DNA from: Streptomyces bicolor
Lineage (GTDB): Bacteria > Actinomycetota > Actinomycetes > Streptomycetales > Streptomycetaceae
DNA: 64,000 nt
Direction of reading: 5' to 3'
Assembly: GCF_000719285.1 (NCBI RefSeq)
Contig: NZ_JOFS01000027.1
Location: 49,573-113,572, forward strand
Part shown: one piece after another, positions 57,152 through 64,000 of the stretch
How positions within the stretch are numbered: the first letter of the stretch is position 1
Layout: every line of letters starts with the position of its first letter
Translations under genes and position numbers: made by a program
Notes under the pieces: model-generated
Told to the model about the DNA's origin: nothing
Databases searched by the model: none
What the model saw: the letters and a program-made list of their open reading frames with translations, nothing else

Positions 57152-57838
57152 ATGTCGCTCGACAGCCCCGTCTCCCGCCGCCTCCTCAGCGACGAGGTCT
57201 TTCACCGTCTGCGCGACTCCATCGTGCGGGGTGAACTCGTCCCCGGGGAAAAGGTCAAGGACAGCGAGCTCGCCGTGCGCCTCGGACTGAGCCGCACCCC
57301 GGTGCGCGAGGCCCTCGCCCGGCTCGCCGACATCGGTCTGGTCGAGGCCAAGCCCGGCGTGTACACCCGCATCACGACCCTCAACCGCCGCGACGTCGAG
57401 AAGACCCTCGCCGTCCTGCGCTCCCTCGACCGGCTCGCCGTCGAGACCGCCGTCCCGGTCATGACCGACCAGCACCTCGAGCGCATGCGCGAAGCCAACC
57501 GTGACTTCGAGCGTGCCGTCGCGGCCGAGGACACGACCGCCGCCCTCGCCGCCGACGACCGCTTCCACGCCGTCCCGATCGCGGCCGCCGACAACCCCGT
57601 CCTCAGCCGGGTCGTCGAGCAGCTCCACCCGCAGATCCACCGCATCCTCTACCGCAAGTTCTCCACCCTGCTCGGCGGCCGCAACACCATCGAGCACCAC
57701 GACCAGCTCATCGACGTCTGCGCCACCGGTGACGCCCGCGCCGCCGCGGAGCTCTCGGGCCGGCACTGGTCCGAACTCGGCGGCCACATAAACCGCCTCT
57801 TCGACACCAACCAGTTCGCCGACACACCGGCCCCTTGA
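57152..57838 (+). CDS. GntR-family regulator, FCD (FadR-like) type
   Basis: The 228-aa protein has an N-terminal winged helix (LRDSIVRGELVPGEKVKDSE, ELAVRLGLSRTPVREALARL) and a C-terminal FCD ligand domain (AVAAEDTTAALAADDRFHAV, HHDQLIDVCATGDARAAAEL), in which Asp and His residues should bind a metal. It probably represses the racemase gene and itself. The ATG at 57152 has no ribosome site, and the half-site TACGCAATATGT overlaps it, so transcription is likely leaderless. Confidence 0.9.
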   Translation: MSLDSPVSRRLLSDEVFHRLRDSIVRGELVPGEKVKDSELAVRLGLSRTPVREALARLADIGLVEAKPGVYTRITTLNRRDVEKTLAVLRSLDRLAVETAVPVMTDQHLERMREANRDFERAVAAEDTTAALAADDRFHAVPIAAADNPVLSRVVEQLHPQIHRILYRKFSTLLGGRNTIEHHDQLIDVCATGDARAAAELSGRHWSELGGHINRLFDTNQFADTPAP

Positions 57839-57920
57839 TGCCGGGGCAGGCGCCCGCGCCGCACGCACGGGATGCTTGACAGGGAGGGCGCGCGACGAGG
57901 GCGGCCGGGAGGTGATGGCG

Positions 57921-58589
57921 GTGATCGCTGTCGAACCGATGGGCACCCTCGATGCCGCGCTCGCCGTCAACCCGATGGACGGCGCCTCGGTGCTGGCGAC
58001 CTTCGGGGCCCTCGGTGTCCTCGTGGTGATCTTCGCGGAGTCGGGCCTGCTCGTGGTCGGCTTCTTCCTGCCCGGCGACACGCTCCTCTTCCCGGCCGGT
58101 GTGCTGTGTGCCGGGACCGCCGAGCAGGCGCCCCGCCTTGTGCTGTGGCAAGTGCTGCTATGCGCGGCCGTCGGCGCCGTGGCGGGCGGTCAGGTCGGGT
58201 TCCTGCTCGGGCGGCACGGCGGCCGGGCCCTGCTGGCCCGCACCGAGAGACGGCGCGTACGGGAGGCGGCGGCACGGGCGGAGAAGCTGCTGGCCCGCTA
58301 CGGGTACGGCAAGGCTCTGGTGATCGGCCGTTTCGTCCCGATGGTGCGGACGGTCCTGCACCCGGCGGCCGGTGCGCTCGGCGTGCCCACGCGGACCTTC
58401 ACCGTCTGGCAGATCGTCGGCGGCCTGCTCTGGTCGCAGAGTCTCGTCCTGGCCGGATATCTCCTGGGAGCCTCCGTCCCCGACATCGACGACTATCTGC
58501 TGCCGCTGGTCGCCCTCGTCGTCCTGGTGTCACTGCTCCCCCTGCTGCCGGTACTGACCGAGTCGCGCCGGGCGCGGCGCGATCGCTGA
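57921..58589 (+). CDS. DedA-family membrane protein
   Basis: The roughly 222-aa polytopic protein belongs to the DedA (SNARE-associated/VTT) family of lipid scramblase-like or undecaprenyl phosphate transport proteins. Marks are FAESGLLVVGFFLPGDTLLF, GGQVGFLLGRHGG and the amphipathic GYGKALVIGRFVPMVRTV with the conserved Arg/Pro. I chose the GTG at 57921, with GGGAGG 8 nt upstream; ATG at 57915 is too close to it. Confidence 0.9.
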   Translation: MIAVEPMGTLDAALAVNPMDGASVLATFGALGVLVVIFAESGLLVVGFFLPGDTLLFPAGVLCAGTAEQAPRLVLWQVLLCAAVGAVAGGQVGFLLGRHGGRALLARTERRRVREAAARAEKLLARYGYGKALVIGRFVPMVRTVLHPAAGALGVPTRTFTVWQIVGGLLWSQSLVLAGYLLGASVPDIDDYLLPLVALVVLVSLLPLLPVLTESRRARRDR

Positions 58590-58640
58590 CCCGTACCTCA
58601 AGCGGCCAAGCACCCATGGACGTTCGGCCAGTCGGACATT

Positions 58641-58652
58641 GTTCGAAACCTC
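58641..58652. promoter_or_regulatory. GTTCGAAACCTC element before the GH43 gene
   Basis: GTTCGAAACCTC differs at one position from GTTCGAAATCTC at 45544-45555 in the xlnA/GH62 palindrome. It is directly followed by TTGACG, a good -35-like hexamer, 111 bp before the GH43 start. A shared regulator is inferred. Confidence 0.5.
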
Positions 58653-58762
58653 TTGACGCTGTGCCACACCCCGATTGACACTCTCGCAACACGACGTCAC
58701 ACAGCCGAAACGGCAGGGTGCCCACGGCCGAGGCCCCGCCATGCCTCAGCAGGGAACTCGAC

Positions 58763-61700
58763 ATGCCGTATATCGCACGCGTCCGTGTCCGAGCGAGACG
58801 CCTGGCGAGCCGACTCGCCGGACTGACCGCCGCGTCGCTGCTGCTGGGACTCGCCGGGCCCGCCCTTCCCGCGCAGGCCGCCGGCACCACCGAGGCGGCG
58901 GAGATCACCGATGGTCTCGCCCTCTGGTACAAGCTCGACGCCACCTCCGGCAGCACCGCGACCGACGCCTCCGGCAACGGCCGGGACGGCACGGTGAGCG
59001 GCGCCGCCGACTGGTCGGGCACCGGTCAGGGGCTCGCCTTCAACGGCTCGGACACCTACATCAAGGTGCCGAACGACGTCATGAAGGGCATGGACGCGAT
59101 CACCGTCTCGATGGACGTGCGGATCGATGCCACGCAGACCACGCCGTACTTCCTCTACGGCTTCGGCAACTCCAGCGGCAGCAGCGGTAACGGCTACCTC
59201 TTCACCACCGGCAACTCCTTCCGCACGTCCATCGCGACCGGCAACTGGTCGACGGAGCAGACCACCAGGCCCGCCGACTCGCACAACCTGACCCGCTCGG
59301 TCTGGAAGCACATCACCTACACCCAGAGCGCCACCACGGGCGTGCTGTACGAGGACGGCGTCCAGGTCGGCCGCAACACCTCCGTCAGCATCACCCCGGG
59401 CTCGATCGGCTCCGGCACCACCACCGCCAACCACATAGGCAAGTCGGTCTACTCCGGCGACAAGCTGTTCAAGGGCAGCATCCGTGACTTCCGGGTCTAC
59501 GACCGTGCCCTCGCCGACTCCGAGGTGGAGCAACTCTCCCTCCCTGTGTCGACGCAGGGCATCGCCGACGACAAGGCCGCGCTGAGCCTCGGTGACACCA
59601 GTGCGGTCGTCGCCGATCTGGACCTGCCGAAGACCGGCACGGCCGGCGGTTCCACGATCAGCTGGACCAGCGACAACCCCGCGGCCGTGTCCGACTCCGG
59701 CAAGGTCACGCGCCCCGCCGCCGGTCAGCCCGACGCGCACGCCACGCTCACGGCGGCCCTGAAGAAGGGCACCGTGACCGACACCAAGACCTTCGAGGTC
59801 ACCGTGCTCGCCGACTTCGACGACCGGACCGCCACCGAGCAGGCCGCGGCTGCCCTGACCGTGCACAACCTCGACGACGTACGCGGCAACCTCACCCTTC
59901 CGGCGACCGGTGCCCATGGCACGAGCGTCACCTGGTCCTCCGCGAACCCGGAGGTCATCTCCCCCGACGGCCTGGTCCACCGCCCCGCACACGGCACGGG
60001 CGCCACCACCGTCGAACTGACCGCCACCGTCACCAAGGGCGAGGCGAGCACCACCCGCGCCTTCACCGCGAAGGTGCCCGAACTGCCGAAGCACGAGGCC
60101 CTCAAGGGCTACATGTTCAGCTACTTCACCGGCGAGGGCACCTCGGACGGCGAGCAGCTCTACGCCGCGCTCAGCAAGGGCAACGACCCGTTGCACTGGC
60201 GGGAGCTGAACGACGGCAAGCCCGTCCTGACCTCCACGCTCGGCGAGAAGGGCCTGCGCGACCCATTCATCATCCGCTCCCCGGAGGGCGACAAGTTCTA
60301 CCAGATCGCCACCGACCTGAGGATCTACGGCAACGGCGACTGGGACGCCTCCCAGCGCACCGGCAGCAAGTCCATCATGGTCTGGGAGTCCACCGACCTC
60401 GTGCACTGGACGAACCAGCGCCTGGTCAAGGTCTCCCCGGACAGCGCGGGCAACACGTGGGCGCCGGAGGCGTTCTACGACGCGCAGCGCGGTGAATACG
60501 TCGTCTTCTGGGCGTCGAAGCTGTACGACAACGAGGCGCACTCCGGCGACACCTACAACCGCATGATGTACGCGACCACCCGTGACTTCCACACCTTCAG
60601 CGAGCCCAAGGTCTGGATCGACCGCGGCTACTCGGTCATCGATTCCACCGTGATCCAGCACGACGGGACGTACTTCCGCCTCTCCAAGGACGAGCGGAAC
60701 AACACCTCCTCCACGCCCAACAGCAAGTTCATCTTCGAGGAGAAGAGCAACTCCCTCCTCGACCTGTCCTGGGACGCCGTCGCCGAGGGCATCGGCAAGG
60801 GCTCGATGAGCGCGGCCGAGGGGCCGCTGGTGTTCAAGTCGAACACCGAGGACAAGTGGTACGCGTTCCTGGACGAGTTCGGCGGGCGCGGTTACATCCC
60901 CTTCGAGACGACCGACCTCGCGTCCGGCACCTGGACCCCGTCCACCGGCTACGACCTCCCGGCCAAGCCCCGCCACGGCACCGTCCTGCCGGTGACCCAG
61001 GCCGAGTACGACCGCCTGCTGCGCGCCTACCAGCCGGACCAGCTGGTGGAGGGCGTCGAGGACGTCTCCGTGAAGACCGGCATCGGCCAGGCCCCCGTCC
61101 TGCCGGCCACCGTGATCGCCACCTACGCCGACGGCGTCAAACGTCCCGTCGCGGTGACCTGGGAGGACGTCCCGGAGTCGAAATACGCGCAGGCCGGCAC
61201 CTTCACGGTGACGGGCAGCCTGCCGGACGGCGCCGCGATCCCGGTCCGCGCCGAGGTCACCGTCTCGGCGGACGGCCCCGACGTGCCCGCCGACCTGCTC
61301 GTGCACTACGGCTTCGACGAGACCGGCGGCAACATCGCCCGCGACTCCAGCGGTCACGGCCACCACGGCACCTATGTCCGTACGCCCGACTTCGGCACCG
61401 GGGTCGACGACGGCTCGTTCAAGATGTCCGGCGACGACCGCTCGCCGTACGTGAAGATCCCCAACGGCGTGCTGAAGAACGCCGACAGCGTCACCGTCTC
61501 GACGTACGCCAAGTGGAAGGGCGGCGACAACTTCCAGTGGCTGTTCGGGCTCGGTCCGGACAGCGACAAGTACTTGTTCGCCACCCCCTCCAACGGCGGC
61601 TCAAGCCTCTACTCGGCGATCACGAAGGCAAGTTGGTCGGCGGAGTCGAAGCTGACGGCGGGCTCGAGGCTCACCCCCGGCGAGTGGCAGCACGTCACCG

Positions 61701-63742
61701 TCACCCTCGACGGCTCGACCGGCACGATGGTCCTCTACGTCGACGGCATCGAGGCCGCCCGCACGACGACCACCATCAAGCCGTCCGAGCTGTACGACGC
61801 GAACAAGGACTACAGCGGCTACATCGGCAGGTCCCTGTACGCGGCCGACCCGTACTTCGGCGGCGAGGTGGACGACTTCCGCGTCTACGACCGGGCTCTG
61901 ACGGCCGCCGAGGTCATGGAGCTCAGCGGCAACACCGCGGGCATCGCGAAGGCGACGCACCCGGCGCTGAAGGTCGACGCGCTCATCGACAACTCGGGCA
62001 GCAGGATCACGCTGCCGATGAAGGAGGGCACCGATCTCACCGCCCTCGCCCCGGAGTTCACCCTCGCCCACGGCGCGGCGATCAGCCCAGCCTCGGGCAG
62101 CGTCCAGGACTTCAGCAAGCCGGTGACGTACGAGGTGACCGGCTCCGACGGCAAGAAGCGCAGCTGGACGGTCTCGGCGCTCGTCATGAAGAGCCCGGTC
62201 CTGCCGGGTCTCAACGCCGACCCGAACATCGTCCGCTTCGGCGACACATACTACCTGTACCCGACGACCGACGGCTTCGAGGGCTGGAGCGGCACGCAGT
62301 TCAAGGCGTACTCGTCCACCGACCTGGTCCACTGGAAGGACCACGGCGTCATCCTGGACCTCGGTCCCGACGTGTCCTGGGCGGACAGCAGGGCCTGGGC
62401 GCCGACGATGGCCGAGAAGGACGGGAAGTACTACTTCTACTTCTCCGCCGACGCCAACATCGGGGTCGCGGTGTCCGACTCACCGACAGGCCCGTTCAAG
62501 GACGCGCTGGGCCAACCGCTGCTCAAGGCGGGCCAGTACAGCGGCCAGATGATCGATCCGGCCGTGTTCACGGACGACGACGGCCGGTCGTATCTCTACT
62601 GGGGCAACGGCCGAGCGTACGTGGCCCCGCTGAACGACGACATGACCTCGATCGACACATCGCAGGTCAAGGACATCACCCCGAGCGGCTACCGCGAGGC
62701 CACGTTCGTCATCAAGCGGGCCGGCACCTACTACTTCATGTGGTCGGAGAACGACACCCGCGACGAGGACTACCGCGTCGCCTACGCCACCGGCCCCTCC
62801 CCCACCGGCCCGTGGACCAAGCACGGCGTGATCCTGGAGAAGAACCTCTCCCTCGGCATCAAGGGACCCGGCCACCACTCGGTGGTCCACGTCCCGAAGA
62901 CCGACGAGTGGTACATCGCCTACCACCGGTTCGCCATCCCCGGCGGTGACGGCACCCACCGTGAAACCACCGTCGACAAGCTGGAGTTCGACTCCGACGG
63001 GCTGCTCGAGAAGGTCGTCCCGACCCTGACGGGCATCGACCCGATCGTCAACCGAGCCCCGAAGATCACCTCCGCCACGGGGCCGACGGCCCCCGTGGCG
63101 GCCGGCCACCGCACCACCGTCAGGGCCGAGTTCCGGGACGCCGACGTCGGCGACACCCACACCTGCCGGGTCGACTGGCGGGACGGCACCGAGCCGACGG
63201 CGGGCACGGTCGACGGCACCACCTGCCGAGCCGAGCACACCTACGCCAAGGCCGGCATCCTCCACCCGGTCGTCACCGTCACGGACAACGACGACGGCTC
63301 GGACCGCACGACACTCCCCGAGCTGATCGTCTACGACCGTGCCGCCGGACCCGCGCTCGGCGCGGGCCTGATCACCTCCCCGGCCGGGGCCTACCCGGCC
63401 AAGCCCGCCCTGACCGGCAAGGCGGCCTTCTCGTTCGCCGCCGCGTACGCCAAGGGAGCCGCCGTCCCCACGGGCAAGGCGTCCCTCGACTTCGGGCCGG
63501 CCAGGCTGAAGTTCCGCTCCACCGGCTCCGACTGGCTCGTGGTCACCGGCACCCAGGCCGTGTACCAGGGCTCCGGCACTGTGGCCGGCAGCGGCGGCTA
63601 CGGCTTCCGGATCACCGCGACCGACGGGCCGGACACCTTCCGCATCAGGATCTGGAAGAAGTCCACCGGCGACGTCGTCTACGACAACCTCAGCGGCGCG
63701 AAGGCCATGGGTGTGGTCGAGGTCGGCGGCGCCCTGCGATAA
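58763..63742 (+). CDS. Giant secreted GH43 enzyme with two catalytic modules
   Basis: The 1659-aa protein begins with a signal peptide and is modular. The approximate order is LamG-like domain (45-225), two atrophied Ig-like domains (250-435), GH43 module 1 (445-745; LRDPFII with the catalytic Asp), a Big_4-like Ig domain (760-830), second LamG (845-1045), a linker domain (1060-1135), GH43 module 2 (1138-1430; NADPNIVRFGDTYYLYP), a PKD domain (1440-1520) and a C-terminal beta-domain. GH43 enzymes cleave arabinan, arabinoxylan or xylan side chains. Each LamG may bind polysaccharide. A MITE-like element abuts the TAA stop. Confidence 0.9.
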   Translation: MPYIARVRVRARRLASRLAGLTAASLLLGLAGPALPAQAAGTTEAAEITDGLALWYKLDATSGSTATDASGNGRDGTVSGAADWSGTGQGLAFNGSDTYIKVPNDVMKGMDAITVSMDVRIDATQTTPYFLYGFGNSSGSSGNGYLFTTGNSFRTSIATGNWSTEQTTRPADSHNLTRSVWKHITYTQSATTGVLYEDGVQVGRNTSVSITPGSIGSGTTTANHIGKSVYSGDKLFKGSIRDFRVYDRALADSEVEQLSLPVSTQGIADDKAALSLGDTSAVVADLDLPKTGTAGGSTISWTSDNPAAVSDSGKVTRPAAGQPDAHATLTAALKKGTVTDTKTFEVTVLADFDDRTATEQAAAALTVHNLDDVRGNLTLPATGAHGTSVTWSSANPEVISPDGLVHRPAHGTGATTVELTATVTKGEASTTRAFTAKVPELPKHEALKGYMFSYFTGEGTSDGEQLYAALSKGNDPLHWRELNDGKPVLTSTLGEKGLRDPFIIRSPEGDKFYQIATDLRIYGNGDWDASQRTGSKSIMVWESTDLVHWTNQRLVKVSPDSAGNTWAPEAFYDAQRGEYVVFWASKLYDNEAHSGDTYNRMMYATTRDFHTFSEPKVWIDRGYSVIDSTVIQHDGTYFRLSKDERNNTSSTPNSKFIFEEKSNSLLDLSWDAVAEGIGKGSMSAAEGPLVFKSNTEDKWYAFLDEFGGRGYIPFETTDLASGTWTPSTGYDLPAKPRHGTVLPVTQAEYDRLLRAYQPDQLVEGVEDVSVKTGIGQAPVLPATVIATYADGVKRPVAVTWEDVPESKYAQAGTFTVTGSLPDGAAIPVRAEVTVSADGPDVPADLLVHYGFDETGGNIARDSSGHGHHGTYVRTPDFGTGVDDGSFKMSGDDRSPYVKIPNGVLKNADSVTVSTYAKWKGGDNFQWLFGLGPDSDKYLFATPSNGGSSLYSAITKASWSAESKLTAGSRLTPGEWQHVTVTLDGSTGTMVLYVDGIEAARTTTTIKPSELYDANKDYSGYIGRSLYAADPYFGGEVDDFRVYDRALTAAEVMELSGNTAGIAKATHPALKVDALIDNSGSRITLPMKEGTDLTALAPEFTLAHGAAISPASGSVQDFSKPVTYEVTGSDGKKRSWTVSALVMKSPVLPGLNADPNIVRFGDTYYLYPTTDGFEGWSGTQFKAYSSTDLVHWKDHGVILDLGPDVSWADSRAWAPTMAEKDGKYYFYFSADANIGVAVSDSPTGPFKDALGQPLLKAGQYSGQMIDPAVFTDDDGRSYLYWGNGRAYVAPLNDDMTSIDTSQVKDITPSGYREATFVIKRAGTYYFMWSENDTRDEDYRVAYATGPSPTGPWTKHGVILEKNLSLGIKGPGHHSVVHVPKTDEWYIAYHRFAIPGGDGTHRETTVDKLEFDSDGLLEKVVPTLTGIDPIVNRAPKITSATGPTAPVAAGHRTTVRAEFRDADVGDTHTCRVDWRDGTEPTAGTVDGTTCRAEHTYAKAGILHPVVTVTDNDDGSDRTTLPELIVYDRAAGPALGAGLITSPAGAYPAKPALTGKAAFSFAAAYAKGAAVPTGKASLDFGPARLKFRSTGSDWLVVTGTQAVYQGSGTVAGSGGYGFRITATDGPDTFRIRIWKKSTGDVVYDNLSGAKAMGVVEVGGALR

Positions 63743-63904
63743 GAGCCTGTGTCATATCCCCGGCCGGATCAGCGCGCGGCGTCTGGTGCGTGCGATCGCA
63801 AGGCGCCGGAGCGCCCTCGTGGCGGAGCCACGTGGGCGGTTCGGCAACGCGGCGAGTGTGCGTGCCAGGCGTCGCGCGCCCAGCCGGGGATATGACACAG
63901 GCTC
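63743..63904. mobile_element. 162-bp MITE-like element with terminal inverted repeats
   Basis: The ends GAGCCTGTGTCATATCCC... and ...GGGATATGACACAGGCTC match over 22 bp perfectly and inner sequences pair imperfectly, so the whole element folds into one long hairpin. It is flanked by TAA on both sides (63740-63742 and 63905-63907), a 3-bp target duplication as made by IS5-type elements. No transposase is encoded, so mobility needs help in trans. The left TAA is the stop codon of the GH43 gene. Confidence 0.8.
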
Positions 63905-64000
63905 TAAGAGGGCGTTTACATCGCAATTACATGCATTTCGCCTGGTATGCGGATCGGCTTCGGGAGTGCTGGTGATGCTTGAGGGGCTGACGATGCAGAA
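63905..64000. other. Right-edge sequence, unassigned
   Basis: The last 96 bp are less GC-rich than the neighbours. A GAGGGCGTTTACATC-like start may be the end of another insertion element or an upstream region. No gene can be assigned before the window ends. Confidence 0.3.

Noticed and set aside
58697..61366. Minus-strand frame of 889 codons under the GH43 gene
   Set aside because: Val/Gly/Arg-rich antisense reading; the plus strand has catalytic motifs and a signal peptide.
63905..64000. Partial transposase gene at the right edge
   Set aside because: Only short open frames are visible and no transposase motif can be read before the window ends.

Overview
The window is a high-GC actinobacterial chromosome segment, almost certainly Streptomyces. 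The evidence is strong G/C bias at third codon positions, GTG/TTG starts, a conservon (CvnA-D), an ECF42-type sigma factor with a DGPF partner, many secreted proteins, and an XlnA-like GH10 xylanase. No rRNA, prophage, CRISPR array or large biosynthetic cluster is visible. The only mobile-element signal is a 162-bp MITE-like hairpin at the right end.

Left part (1-22 kb). A dicarboxylate symporter, a PNGase A-like secreted protein and an L,D-transpeptidase lipoprotein lie on the minus strand. A heterodimeric ABC exporter follows, whose two ATPase domains are degenerate in complementary ways. Next come an in-phase 33/36-bp repeat array, DUF5709, zinc-free ribosomal protein L31, a YdjM-like membrane protein, a Ski2-like helicase, acyl-CoA thioesterase II and a DUF6397-type protein. 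A conservon (sensor kinase, roadblock, DUF742, GTPase) sits beside a second roadblock gene and a PPOX enzyme, followed by an MHYT membrane sensor.

Middle (21-32 kb). This holds a methyltransferase, an MpaB-type oxygenase, two conserved unknowns, a secreted alpha/beta hydrolase, a coupled SNF2 helicase/SWIM zinc-finger pair, a decayed gene fragment and a secreted phytase-like esterase.

Carbohydrate island (33-47 kb, resumed at 58.8-63.7 kb). Divergent xylA and xylB with a ROK regulator lie to the left. GH10 xylanase and a lectin-esterase form one minus-strand unit, divergent from a GH62 arabinofuranosidase. A giant two-catalytic-module GH43 enzyme lies further right. Together they could debranch and cut arabinoxylan outside the cell and feed xylose through isomerase and kinase. 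Short palindromic elements recur upstream of these genes. Acetamidase, a Tat-exported muramoyl amidase, a GAF regulator and an aldehyde dehydrogenase are interleaved.

Right part (47-58 kb). A four-gene, 4-nt-overlapping minus-strand operon encodes an LRR protein, an ankyrin protein with a large unassigned N-terminus, a MoxR-like AAA+ ATPase and a VWA protein with an HExxH motif. It is the best candidate for an undescribed multi-component system. Upstream of it are a tRNA-like sequence with an abnormal anticodon arm, the ECF42/DGPF pair, a serine hydrolase, a frameshifted Asp/Glu racemase behind a perfect 26-bp palindrome, a GntR regulator that probably reads that palindrome, and a DedA protein. 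All names are from reading motifs by eye; no database search was run.
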